From: Ectobius pallidus
Lineage: Eukaryota; Arthropoda; Insecta; Blattodea; Ectobiidae
Direction of reading: 5' to 3'
NCBI GenBank assembly: GCA_964059195.1
Contig: CAXKWD010000007.1
Location: 61,070,705 to 61,134,704 of the forward strand
DNA: 64,000 bases
Part shown: one piece after another, positions 34,440 through 44,799 of the stretch
Layout: every line of letters starts with the position of its first letter
Numbering within the stretch: position 1 is the first letter of the stretch
Made by a program: the position numbers and the translations under genes
Notes under the pieces: generated by a model
What the model was told of the DNA's origin: nothing
Seen by the model: only the letters and a program-made list of their open reading frames with translations
The model's database searches: none

Positions 34440-35287
34440 TTGCCCTAATTGCCCTAATGCTCTTTATATGAGTACTATGAGCAATCCTGTGATTAATGTT
34501 GCTTACCACCTTCAACTTTGGTGAATGTCTAAATTTCTGGGACCCTTAACCTCCCGAAATTCTAAAGGCCTTCAGGCCTCTGAAGGGAACACTTCAGGGT
34601 ATGCTTGTCATCCCTACAAATAAATTGCTTTTAATTCTCTGAGAAAGAGTCTCTGTATTTTGTAAGCTAACTCATTTAAGCATAGTCCCATTCTCATTCT
34701 GGTAGAAAGAAACAGATTCGGTGATGTCTGAGAATGATAGAAATTGACAAAATTAACTAGTATACTGAAAATTCCTTACCCTTTAAAGTAAATTCATGCA
34801 CGTAAAAGGAAACAGTGTAACATGTTGGCTTGTAATGAGTTTTCTCACATAGTCATTCAGCCTTATTAAAACAATTTCATGCCCACATTATTTCAAGTAA
34901 TATACTTTGGACTTCCATGGTGTAACATATTGTTTTCACCACTTTCTGTCGTTTACATTTTTACATTTAAAAGTTGAAAGAAAATCTGTTATTGTAATTA
35001 CACCATCTTAAGGTATGCCACGAAGGTAATTCAATATTATTTTCTTTTATTGGTTTCTCCCATTTCAACTTTGTTACAAAAAAGTGTCTGCCTTCAGAGT
35101 TATTACCTTTTTTGTACATCTTAATTTTCCTTACGTAATTCCTCTATTTCTAGAAAATTCTATTTCTTTTTACTATCCAAACTCTTGCATTTCTTGCTTG
35201 CTTCACATCTTGGAATTAAATATTGAACGTCTTCCCTGCTGTGACAAATTGGACATTGTCGTTTATCAAAATTATTTCTCACACCCT
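34440..35287. other. No gene seen
   Basis: AT-rich flank. It starts with the continuation of the repeat interrupted at 18627. An ORF at 35084-35320 is not recognisable. Confidence 0.4.
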
Positions 35288-35299
35288 ACTAATATTACT

Positions 35300-37678
35300 C
35301 AGTGTCTCAGCTTAAAATAGGGAAAAGCCCAGGTCCAGATGGAATATCAGGGGAAATGATCAAACACTTTGGTCCTCGGACGCTTAAAACATGCCTAGAG
35401 ATCTTCAAGTATATATGGGAAACATCAATACCTGCATTATGGCGAAAAGCCATTATAGTACCTATTCTTAAACCAAATAAACCACCTGAGGACATGGGAA
35501 GCTATCGTCCTATTTCACTTACTAGCATTCTGGCAAAATTAATGGAAAGAATGGTATGTAATCGATTAACATGGTACCTAGAAACTAAAAATCTACTAAA
35601 GCAAGAACAAGCAGGATTTCGTAAAAATCACTCTACCTCTCAACAAGTTGTTCGAGTAAGCCAAGAAATCAAAGACTGTTTGGATAAGAAACAAACAGTA
35701 CTAGCTGTCTTTGTTGATTTTAAAGGAGCTTATGATAGTGTACCTAGATTGAAATTATTGGAGAAAATGGTTGACCTTGGAATACACAATAACTTACTGA
35801 AATGGTTTTATAACTTTTTAATACAAAGATTTTGTGCCACGAAATTTCAAAATTGTCTCTCAAACTATAGACAGACACACATAGGACTTCCACAAGGATC
35901 GATTTCCAGCCCTACTCTTTTCAATATAATGATAAATGATCTACCACCAAAACTAACCAAAATCAGCAATATTAAGTGTGCACTATTTGCTGATGATCTA
36001 ATAATTTGGACATCAGCACCACATAAGAGAAACAATGATCTATCTCTCAAAATGAATGCTGCCTTAGCTGAACTCTCCAATTGGTGCTCAGAAAATGAAA
36101 TGAAAATCAATATGTCTAAGACAAAATACCAGGTCTTTACACTTTGCCATACTGAACCTGAAATTCAGATTAAAATTAATAATGATAAAATTGAAAAAAA
36201 CTGAAGCCTATACTTACTTAGGCGTAACTATGGATTCCAAGCTCTCTTGGCGAGAACATGTTAAACATACAACAGAGAAGGCTCAGCAGAGGTTAACCGT
36301 GTTAAAAAGATTGGCTGGAAGTAAATGGGGATCATCCATGAAAACACTGAATACGACTTACAAGACATATATAAAACCAACTCTTTTGTATGGTAGTGAA
36401 TCACTTATAACTGCAACACCAGAGAAAATGACACAGTTAGAAAGGGTTCAAAACCAAGCCCTAAGACTAATAACAGGCGGACTGAGGTCCACGCCCATCA
36501 CAGCAATGCAGATAGTAACAAACAACATCCCTCTACAAGTACAGATAGAAAAACAGAGTATTACCCTTTATGAGAAATTGCGGAGACTTCCTAATGAGGA
36601 TTACTGGAGATCGTACAAGCATGAAGACCGTAAACTGAAAACCCAGTCTGGATTCCTTCAGGAAATCAGAAAATTAAAGATAAAATACAAATTGGATACT
36701 TCTGATAATATAGAGAATCTTCTACACCCTGCTCATCCCTTCTTACTACCAGATATCAAATGTGAAGACAACCTAATAGAACACATTGCTGCTAAACAGG
36801 ATATGAACTTAAATACACTGAAACTGTTAGCTCTAGAAACTATACATACACGCTACCCAAATCCAGAATGGGTACATATATATACAGATGGGTCGTTACT
36901 GGACAAACACAGCAATGCCGGCGCAGGAATCTATAGTGACTTTTTCAAATTCTACATATCACTCGGACCCTTGTCAACACACTATGATGGAGAGGTACAA
37001 GCAATAAGCACAGCTCTCCAGCAACTTTTAAACCATATAACTAAATTTAACAAAGTGGTAATCCTCACGGACTCAAAAACTGCATTGCAAGCAATTGCAT
37101 CACCATACCCAGAAAGCAAAAAAGTAAGAGAAATACATACAACAACAAGAATACTTCAAAGTCTCAAAAAAGACATTGCATTTCAATGGATACCTGCCCA
37201 CTGTCAAATTATGGGAAATGAAGCTGCTGACTTCCTTGCAAAGAAAGGAACAAACATTAAACAGACTCCATATTGTAGCATACCTTTTAACAATGCTAAG
37301 ATCTGGACCCAATATAAGATTAATCAAATATGTAAAGAGAAAAATGAAAAAGACAGCCACAAGAAGTCATGGAATTCCTTACTGAGGAATAAATCAGCCA
37401 TTCCTGATCTACCCAGAAGACAAACAGTTGCTCTTTTCCGCATAACTACAGGCCATGACTGCTTAGCTTCACATCTTCATAGAATCAACATCTATCCTTC
37501 ACCACAATGTACCCTGTGCAACGATCCAGCTTCAATAATGAATGGAGAACACCTACTGACTTGCCCGGCAATCAAGAAGATTGATGCTGATCTACCAACC
37601 CAGCTCACACATTACTATTGGAACGCCCGAAGGAGAATGGAGGAAATCCAAGTTCCTGAGCATTAGTAAACAACAACA
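35300..37678 (+). mobile_element. 5'-truncated LINE with RNase H (I-superfamily type)
   Basis: It is flanked by an exact 12-bp duplication, actaatattact (35288-35299, 37679-37690), and ends in a (caa)n tail after the stop codon. It carries RT and RNase H but lacks ORF1 and endonuclease, so it is a 5'-truncated insertion. The minus-strand remnant at 59010-59690 has the same C-terminus and tail and is probably the same family. Confidence 0.9.
35302..37666 (+). pseudogene. LINE RT-RNase H polyprotein, one frameshift
   Basis: The RT has KIGKSPGPDGISGEMIKHF, SYRPISLTSILAKLMER, VFVDFKGAYDSV, GLPQGSISSPTLFNIM and the catalytic FADD (CALFADDLIIW). A one-base length change in a run of A near 36194 shifts frame; the second frame (36182-37666) goes on with TYLGV. 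RNase H follows, with IYTDGS, GE, TDSKTAL and HCQIMGNEAAD, so all catalytic acids are in place. It ends with a Cys-rich motif (CTLCNDPAS...GEHLLTC). Apart from the single shift it is well preserved. Confidence 0.85.
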
Positions 37679-37690
37679 ACTAATATTACT

Positions 37691-38110
37691 TATAATTTAA
37701 AAAGTATTATGAAAATAACTGATCATCATAACAGGGTATGAGTAGTATTACAGTACTTCGAGCAGATCCTGGCTTTACCTTGAGCTGATCCCATACCAAT
37801 GCCTCCTCAACCCATTTAAGCCTTTTTGACCATCTTGGCTATCATATGACATCACCCCCAGCCCTCTACCACAACCCAAAATAAAGTTAATCCCCAAAAT
37901 AATAAAAGTCGTATTCACCATAACAGGATACAGCCTCGATCGCTTAAACTATTTTTTATGACAATGACATGTAGGAAGAGAGGATAGGCTAAACATAAAA
38001 GGAAAGACGAGTTCAAGGATGCCTTGTTCCTCTTATTGAAATAAGAATAAATGCAATATGTTAGGAAAAATTATTTATTTGAAGATCATCCTTCACCAGT
38101 TCGTACATTG
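37691..38110. other. No gene seen
   Basis: Non-coding flank between the LINE duplication and the Polinton fragment. It may include that fragment's edge. Confidence 0.35.
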
Positions 38111-38672
38111 TCAAATTGTACATATTTTGTTGGGGTTCATCATTGTCTGCAATGGTTTTTCACTTGTTGTTGAATCATTGAATATTTCGATAGAATATAT
38201 ATGCTTTACAAGGTCATTAAAGTCAAGCCATTGTAGCATGGTGTGGGTGTCCTTCAAGGCACAGGGAACGGCTGGGAATTTATGACAAGGCAGCCCACAA
38301 TTGTATGTATGAATCAAATTGCCCGGAAGAGGACAAAATAGCTCCTCTAGGTTAATAAATGTTCTGTTGCAGGTACTTTCCAAAAGTTCGCATTTTTCTT
38401 GACCAAATGCGTAGAGAGCAGTGTAACCTGCCACTACATCGTTCAAAATAGTATTTAGAGCAGAATACGGTATGAAACCATCTGAGAAATGTATTCCATT
38501 CTTATGGTCGTCGTTTTGCTCGTAAATTTTAGGATTTCCACAATATGGGCTGGTGAAATGGTAGGTTTCAATAACACCTAGACTGCAAAGGGCAAGTTTT
38601 TTTAATGATAGTCTCCCTCTTTGCTCCAGAGAGGTACTCAAAATCAACCACCAAAGCTCGAACCATCTTGAC
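38111..38672 (-). pseudogene. Polinton-associated nuclease-like ORF
   Basis: The minus strand begins ALVVDFEYLSG (D-x-E, like motif I of DEDD/RNase H-fold exonucleases). It changes frame in an A-run near 38600, then continues LALCSLGVIETYHFTSPY, NGIHFSDGFIPY and a C-terminal part with conserved Cys/His. A similar domain lies at 44800-45280 in the other Polinton copy, so the family travels with these elements. The exonuclease role is my inference from the motif. Confidence 0.5.
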
Positions 38673-38689
38673 AAAGACTAACGACAAAA

Positions 38690-39150
38690 TAGTATTGTAC
38701 TCACCTTTTTATAGGCGTGGACGACAAACCTGTCCTCCACGTCTTCCACATGGAGGTCCAAAGACTGCCCGAAACATGGAAACAACCTGAAGGTCTGGCT
38801 TTGTCCCAAAGATGTCCAAAAAACTCCTTCATGTCCAGTCCTTTGTTCATACAGTGTACAAACATGCAGACGTACTGTCCGCAGACTGATGAATACTCAT
38901 CTTTCAGCTGTGTTTTATTAAATGTCCAGTAGGTGTAATTTCGACTAATAAACTGTTTTATAGAGGGAACAAGTGGCGGAAGATTGTAAGAATCGAAATG
39001 TTTCTATTTTTATCAAAACTGATAGCAACCCAGTGAGAGCCATGAAGAGAACTCGGATGGAAATTGATAACAAAGAAATTTTGATTTTTGTAAATAAAGT
39101 TTGGCAGACAATCGCTAGGGTAAACTCCTGCAAATCCATCTACATGTCAT
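38690..39150 (-). pseudogene. Adenain-like cysteine protease remnant (Polinton)
   Basis: In two minus-strand frames I read the catalytic His block (GSHWVAI) and, further on, the Cys block (SVCGQYVCMFV). They are separated as in adenovirus-type proteases of Polintons/Mavericks, which mature capsid proteins. At least one frame break lies between them. It sits between penton-like and nuclease-like remnants in the same orientation. Confidence 0.65.
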
Positions 39151-39164
39151 AAAGCGTGTTCAAT

Positions 39165-40572
39165 TTAAAGGTAATTCATTAAGTCTGTAATCTGTCTTTG
39201 GTTAGTAATCTCTATACTACTTTCGTATTCAGAGTAAAGGATACAGGTGATTGCAGAAGGGAGAGCCTTATCAAACTTTCCCTTGATTCTCAAAATTCCG
39301 TTATTGGCTAGACTTTTGTGTCCTTCCGAGGCGGCACAATCAGGGGTAAGATCATAGAGTAACATGAAAAATCCTGTTATATACATATTGTCACAAAGCT
39401 AAGGACTCGCCCAGAAATTGCCAGAACGACGGAGTCTAGAAACATCGCGGCCTCCTAGTGGACGGGTGGCAGGCGACCGCTAGTGGGCGTGGCAACGGCG
39501 CAGCGATTGGGCCACGCTCCGTGGGGGAAGGCCTGTAGGGATGAGCTCGCGGTAAGGGGTGTGGCCGCGCGCCGCAACACGCATTCTAGGCAATTCGCAG
39601 AGACTTCCAGACCTCGACTCTAGAACATTCGTCGGGCCTATATATAGGGCCGCGAGCGAGCAGAGTCAGTCAGACAATGAATGAGAGAACAGTCAGTCAA
39701 TGAATGAGAGTAACAGCGACAGTCAGTCGAGGAGAGACAGCAACGGCCAGTCAGAGGAAGTCAGTCCGCGAGGAGTGATGAGCCAGTCAATGGGAGAACA
39801 GTCAGTCTCTAACAGTCAGTAACAGCGGGAGAGAGTCAGCGTCAGAGTGTGAACTGGACGGAGAGCACTGATCAGCGCGACCTCAAGTAAGTGTGACTTG
39901 AGTAGCTGAGGACCTAGACGGAGTGAACCGATCAGTGCGGCCTCAAGTAACTGTGACTTCGGCAGCTGAGGAGCCAGTGACCGGAGCGACTAACCAACGG
40001 AGGGACCAGCGAACGGAAGACGTAATCAACGGGGAACTAGTGACCGGAGGGACTGGTGAACGAAGGAGCTAGTGAACGGAAGAGCTGGTGAGCTGATCTG
40101 AACTGGACTGGGACAGTGCTGTGACGTGGAAGTGAGCACTGAACAGAAGGGAAGAACTAGAGAACATTCATTAGTTTTCTGGCTGTATTGACCACTGTTC
40201 TAGGAAATAAAGGAACCTCCATCCTTCAATTAGGAACTATGTGTTCTGATTTCGAACCCCGACGAGCCCTTGTTACAATATCGTGAGTGATTTGCATTCT
40301 GCTATTGGAATGATGTATCCCGGAACTGCTAAATAGAGTATGATAAGCCAAAGTCGACAATTTTTCGTGATCTGTGGAAATTGAGAGGCCCTCCGGGGGG
40401 ATCTGTTGTCTGTTCACAAACATGACAAAGGAATTTAGATTGGAATGTTGTAAGTCATAGAGATTGGACGTTACCGTCCCGTGAATGCGCTGTTTTGTAC
40501 CATGGCAAAGAGAATGCGTTTAGGAATGGTGCCCAATATGGCATTATCCAAAGCACCGCCATCTCGAGAATT
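39165..40572 (-). pseudogene. Penton-like capsid protein C-terminal part, split by LTR
   Basis: Minus strand, in two parts. 40282-40560 reads ILGTIPKRILFAMVQNSAF, FVNRQQIPPEGLSIST and HHSNSRMQITHDI. 39165-39385 continues YITGFFMLLYDLTPD and ends SSIEITNQRQITDL before the stop. The pattern matches the Polinton/adintovirus penton-type protein (F54H12.2-like in older annotation). The solo LTR at 39389-40277 interrupts it, and a MITE at 40574 cuts its upstream side. Confidence 0.65.
39389..40277 (+). mobile_element. Solo LTR (889 bp), Ty3/gypsy-type duplication
   Basis: It begins TGTCACAA and ends TTGTTACA, with a 4-bp duplication, atat, on both sides. It has a TATA box (ctatatataggg near 39644), AATAAA near 40206, and short GC-rich tandem motifs (cagtcagtcaatgaatgaga; gtgcggcctcaagtaa). 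It interrupts the penton-like frame exactly: MQITHDI lies on one side and YITGFF on the other. Confidence 0.85.
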
Positions 40573-40573
40573 A

Positions 40574-41103
40574 CACTGCCTGTCCTATGCTTTATTTTAA
40601 CATGGAGTTTAGAGAATTCCTCAACTGCCTAGTTTCTCCAGTAGAGGCGACACAGTTCACACCCAGATTGCAGCAATCACCGCCACCTATACAACCGCCG
40701 TCTCGAGAATACACGAGTAATAGAGTCTAGAAGGCAGTGCCCTATACATTACCGTACATTCCTTCTATGCGTTTGCTGCGTAAAAATAAGCATTAAACAG
40801 ACACAGATACTTGTGTTATTTGTTTAGAACACAATATTATTCCAGTATATGACACTTACCTTGAAATGGAATTTTGGAGCAATAATTAAAATAAATATAC
40901 ATTAATTACACGCATTGATAGTAAATTTTATAATTATTATTTGACAAAATTTTATTCATAGCAATTAAGTACCGGTACCTAGAATAATACACTACATAAT
41001 GAACAATGTCGTAGCAAAAAACAAGAAGCAATCTGGGTGTGATAGGTGCTGCCATCTGTAATGTCGCCGAGTACGCAAAATTAGCCGTATAGGACAGGCA
41101 GTG
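40574..41103. mobile_element. MITE with TA duplication
   Basis: The ends cactgcctgtcctat and the inverse (ataggacaggcagtg) are bounded by TA. The target (ctcgagaa|tacatgagtaat...agaaggcagtg) resembles a stretch inside the element itself (about 40692-40735), so it appears to have inserted into a relative. Confidence 0.75.
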
Positions 41104-41854
41104 TATACATGAGTAATACAGTTTAGAAGGCAGTGATCCAAAGACACTGCTTGACTCACCTGACTGTAAGTAAAAAGTAAAACTTAATATAAGTTTTTCA
41201 GCCTATGTACTAGTATTCAAAATCACATATGACGTATAAAGCTACGAATATGAAAGACTTGGAACGTAAATGGATTCAAATTTTTTATTTATGATTTGTA
41301 TTAAGTAATCTGTGCATTGGCACAATCCAGATAATAATTTTTACATATTTTGCAACATATAGGTTAGTTAAAACACGGAAAAAGGCTAATCAATTACCAG
41401 TACTTCGTCAGCCACCATAGGAATCAGTTGGTACATCAGCAGAACATCAGCTTAACGTAGGTATTTCAAACATAAAATTCTTATAATATGGGTTTAGTGA
41501 ACATAAAAATTTACTAATTTATATTTATGTCATAGATGACTGAAGATGACACGTTAATGTTGTGTCGAAATGCATCTCTTTTATATATTATACCACTAAC
41601 AACGATAAGTTCCAAATACGAAGGAAGTTGTGGAATTTACAGAGACACCCTGACAGTCTACAAGTTAAACAAATTACAGCTCTGTATTCAAGAATAAATC
41701 AAATGGTGTAAGTTAAAGAAAAGACTCTAAATAGAAACTTACAAGTATTTTTTCATAATAAAATACATTTTATAGTAACTTTAAAAGTACATAACTATGT
41801 GACAAGTAGTGGTGTTTTCTGTGTGACGATATGGGAGACATATGGTTACTAGTG
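41104..41854. other. Penelope-end-like DNA, no gene
   Basis: AT-rich and non-coding. It contains one hammerhead-like motif (41534-41583), suggesting a decayed Penelope-like terminal repeat. Confidence 0.4.
41534..41583 (+). ncRNA. Hammerhead ribozyme-like motif
   Basis: CTGAAGA (core position 7 may be any base), stem II GACAC/GTGTC with a 9-nt loop, GAAA, a minimal stem III (A-tgca-T), then C as the cleavage base. Stem I pairs are A-T, G-C and A-T with one mismatch and one wobble. The core is complete; stem I is weak. Confidence 0.5.
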
Positions 41855-42110
41855 ATAAGGTCCTTTTGACACATGATTGCAATTTTCACGCATGGTTGGT
41901 AGGGGTTAAGCCGTCACGCATGGTTGCTAGTGATAAGCCTTTTGGCGCGGTGGCCACGCATTGTGGTCACCCTAACCTCCGGTTTCACGATAAGCCTTTT
42001 GGCACGGAGGCCACGCATGGTTAAGGTCCTTTGGCGAAGCCCGTCACGGATGGTTGGTAGGGGTTAAGCCTTTTTTTGGAGAGGAGGCCACGCACTGTGT
42101 TCAAACCTCG
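41855..42110. repeat. Left terminal repeat with extra subrepeats
   Basis: 41997-42090 matches the inverse of 58721-58815 (shared blocks gaggccacgcatggttaagg and gatggttggtaggggttaag). Outside it, 41855-41996 repeats the same blocks ('cacgcatggttg', 'taggggttaagcc', 'gataagccttttggc') in variant form; these extra copies have no counterpart at the right end. Confidence 0.8.
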
Positions 42111-42198
42111 ACATGTATGGACAAGATATATTCCCACGCCAAGGGTTTTTTATGCTAGAGACTAACCGTCATCGGTGGAGAGGTCATCGTCCTGGAAC

Positions 42199-42483
42199 AT
42201 GAAGGGGATTTATAGAATGTTAAATATGAGGCGGGAATGCGATCGCAAAAAGACATTTGCAAGATGGCCCGTGACGTTTATCGATATTGATAAAATGGTG
42301 GAAAACTGTTTTTTCTATACAGGATACAGTGATATAGCAGAGCGTATTTACTGTCATATACAAATAGGAAATTGGGAATTAACTGATGGCCCAACAAATG
42401 AACATAAAAGATGGTCGTCCAATTGTCCATTTTTAAATTTAGACATCGGGCGAAAACGTATGTGGTTACGGCGACCTCGTTGA
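42199..42483 (+). pseudogene. BIR-domain (IAP-like) ORF with a lost zinc ligand
   Basis: This 94-aa ORF is almost entirely a BIR domain, the zinc-binding fold of inhibitor-of-apoptosis proteins. Visible landmarks are the ARWPV start, FFYTG-x-x-D, the second Cys of CxxC (IYC), GNWE, and the EHKRW...C end with His-x6-Cys spacing. The first Cys of CxxC is Arg (cgt), so zinc binding is probably lost. There is no RING domain. It is the first plus-strand ORF inside the left terminal repeat, in what looks like the accessory arm. BIR genes are known in large insect DNA viruses; here it is seen in a Polinton-type element. The ATG at 42199 is chosen as the first upstream of the domain. Confidence 0.7.
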
Positions 42484-42671
42484 AGACGTGTGTGGTCATA
42501 GGGGAAATTCCGACATCATTTCCGGTCATTTCACACTGGTGGTGATTTCTATTGCAATAGCATTGATCGTGATTTGATTGGTGGAAATAAGACGATATGT
42601 GATTGGTCAGCGTAGTGTATTAATAGCCGCGAGACGCATGTCTCGTAACCAGTGTTCGAGAAGCCAGGAGA

Positions 42672-43076
42672 ATGTCTACTTCGAAGCGTCAACGTAAACA
42701 GTCACCGAAACAAGCAGTTGAATTGGACGCAGCATTACAGGAGCTGTTAAACTACATGCAGGCGACCGATACATCAAGCACTCCGGCCACGGACCAAACA
42801 TCAGCCACAGACCAAACTCCGGCCGTGGATCAAACTCCGACCACGGACCAGACTCCAATGGAGAAACTCAACATTCCACCTATAATTGCAACGTTGGAAC
42901 GATATGGTAATATGGACATTACTATCAGCGAGATGAAACCGCTGCAAGAGTTGGAGGTCGGAAGGCCCTATCATATAAAACAGGCCCGATCCATATACAC
43001 CAAGTACGGTCGACGTATAGTGTTATATCTTCGTGATGGATTCAGGTATTTTTACCGAATAGATTTCACAAAATGA
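42672..43076 (+). CDS. Small accessory protein with TDQT repeats
   Basis: An intact 134-aa ORF. Residues 1-20 are basic, 30-65 hold about five imperfect copies of ATDQTP/TDQTS, and 70-134 form a compact domain (GNMDITISEMKPLQELEVGR, then ARSIYTKYGRRIVLYLRDGF). The last part has the alternating pattern of a small beta-barrel and recalls short nucleic-acid-binding proteins seen near Polinton genes, but I cannot name the family. It lies on the plus strand between the BIR ORF and the Cys/His-rich gene. A TATA-like tattaatag is about 50 bp upstream. Confidence 0.6.
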   Translation: MSTSKRQRKQSPKQAVELDAALQELLNYMQATDTSSTPATDQTSATDQTPAVDQTPTTDQTPMEKLNIPPIIATLERYGNMDITISEMKPLQELEVGRPYHIKQARSIYTKYGRRIVLYLRDGFRYFYRIDFTK

Positions 43077-43240
43077 CTGAAAACCAACTACAACAAGTGA
43101 ACGAAATACACCTTTCCTTTGTGTACTACGGATTAGAAATTAATCCCAGTGGCTATTATTATTATCGTAATGTGGCATTTGTGTAAAAGACACACATCAA
43201 AGCCGGACGGAGCTAATGTGTTGTTTGTGTGAAAGGAAAT

Positions 43241-43356
43241 TGACTCACACATGCAAGGGGTGTTGTACCAGGATATATGCCTGAGAACTTAAGCGTGTGA
43301 AAAATGGACTCACATATGCAAGGGGTACTGTACCAGGATAATATGCCAGAGAACTT
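43241..43356. repeat. Duplicated upstream module
   Basis: A unit of about 50 bp ('gactcacacatgcaaggggt', 'gtaccaggatatatgcc', 'gagaactt') occurs at 43241-43290 and again at 43306-43356. A fragment follows at about 43375. It sits 150-270 bp upstream of the 43511 gene and could hold regulatory sites. Confidence 0.7.
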
Positions 43357-43463
43357 TAGTATGGACACTAAAAATGTACTCAAGTGTGAACTTACTACAA
43401 TGTGGTAATGGAAACAAGCCCCCACCCTGACACGATTTGGTAGGCGGGACCTGTGGTCTCTCG

Positions 43464-43472
43464 TATATAAGG
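43464..43472 (+). promoter_or_regulatory. TATA box for the 43511 gene
   Basis: tatataagg lies 47 bp before the ATG at 43511, in the right position for transcription starting near 43495 and a very short leader. Confidence 0.65.
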
Positions 43473-43510
43473 ACTGATACTTGTGAATTTCATCATTCTA
43501 AAATTTTATC

Positions 43511-44494
43511 ATGTCTCAAGAACTTTCTACATCGCAAGAGCTGTTGCGGCAGATGTGGGAGGATATCCCTGATGAAGTTGTAGCCCAGGCTGCCGAGGGG
43601 GAGGAGTACATAATCCCCGACGAGGAACCACCGCCATCACCCGAACCTTCCGAATTTATCTCCATAACGCTGCACGACGGGTGGGGACACCACGTCAGAG
43701 AGTTACAATTCGGCGTCGTCTACAAGACGATTACTGGGCCGAACCAGGAGCACGTGGAAGGGACACCAATACTACCATGTGGTCACCCTACCAGGAACTG
43801 GGCGGACGACCAGGAGACTCACCCGGACTGTCACCACGACGAAGTCTGCGATGGTGCCAGACACTACAGCCGATGTCGGGTGTTTAAGGCAGGCCACTAT
43901 GAGAAGTGGAGTGAGGAGTGCCGACAGGACTGCCCGCTATTCGAGAAGCTATTACAAACTGTAAGTATTACGCCATCGACCCCTACCATTTAATTGTATT
44001 ATCATAATGTGTGACTTATAGTATGTTGCATAATGGATATGGAGACCACGTCTGCGACGTGGAGTTCGCCGTCATACACAAGTTCATCGTTGGTCCCAGC
44101 CACGTGGAGCAGGCGATGCTGCTACCGTGTGGTCACTTTACGAAGGAGGAAGCTGATGACTCACACTACACACACACTAACGAGAACCACCAAGAGGCCT
44201 GCGATGGTTCATGACATTTCACCCGCTACCTGGTAACCAAACCAGGATTTTACACCAAGTGGGGAAGGAGTGCGACACCGAGTGAATCCTCTTCCGGAAG
44301 CTCCAAAAAGCTGTAAGGATTATTTTCATATACTACCACCATTTTAATTGTGATATCGTTATGTGACGCTAATAGTGTGATGTTCTATGTGATTTCAGAC
44401 ACGTGACGTCTTCTTCCACACCACCCAGTGTAGCCAGGGGGCCGGCTGTACGTCGCCCGACCATGCCACAACAAAAAATTTCTCAAATATTTAA
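43511..44494 (+). CDS. Cys/His-rich accessory gene, probably spliced
   Basis: Exon 1 (43511-43960, 150 codons) has an acidic, Pro-rich start and a Cys/His-rich domain (LPCGHPTRNW, CHHDEVCDGARHYSRC, GHYEKW, C..DCPLFEKL) likely to bind zinc. It ends in phase 0 at a consensus donor, gtaagtat. A decayed copy of the domain follows (44022-44312), then an acceptor tttcag at 44398 and a short in-phase exon (44399-44494) with a stop, then AATAAA. Unspliced, exon 1 runs to a stop giving 160 aa. I do not recognise the family. TATA box and poly(A) signal frame it as a transcription unit. Confidence 0.6.
44022..44312 (+). pseudogene. Decayed duplicate of the Cys/His-rich exon
   Basis: The reading HNGYGDHVCDVEFAVIHKF, LPCGHFTKE and EACDG mirrors the exon-1 domain (HDGWGHHVRELQFGVVYK, LPCGHPTRN, EVCDG). 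A stop replaces the Arg after CDG, and the frame does not join the upstream donor in phase. It also ends in a donor (gtaagg at 44313), so an exon plus its intron edge was duplicated. Confidence 0.7.
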
Positions 44495-44510
44495 AAAATG
44501 TAATTATCCC

Positions 44511-44516
44511 AATAAA
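44511..44516 (+). terminator. Poly(A) signal of the accessory gene
   Basis: AATAAA lies 17 bp after the stop of the proposed last exon; the next genes are on the opposite strand. Confidence 0.55.
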
Positions 44517-44799
44517 TATCCAATGAAAAGAAAAATTGGTGTAGGCTACAATTACTTAAAACCAAATTCAAACATTTAAAGATAATTAATGAATTTGAGT
44601 CCACCTTACATCCGCAGCCCCGCATGTTCCCCCCTTCCTTCACAAGTCATATCGATTTTTTACAGGGAGGTGTTCAACCTTGTATGTCAACACAGCTGGC
44701 CAAGTACATTGTATGGGGAGACAGGAAACTACATCATGCGGGTATTCAAGAAAAAACAAGATATATGCTATGATCTAAATTTATTCCAACTCATGATTA

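Noticed and set aside
38605..38932. Plus-strand ORFs over the 38.1-39.1 kb region
   Set aside because: They are antisense to protease-like and nuclease-like motifs on the minus strand.
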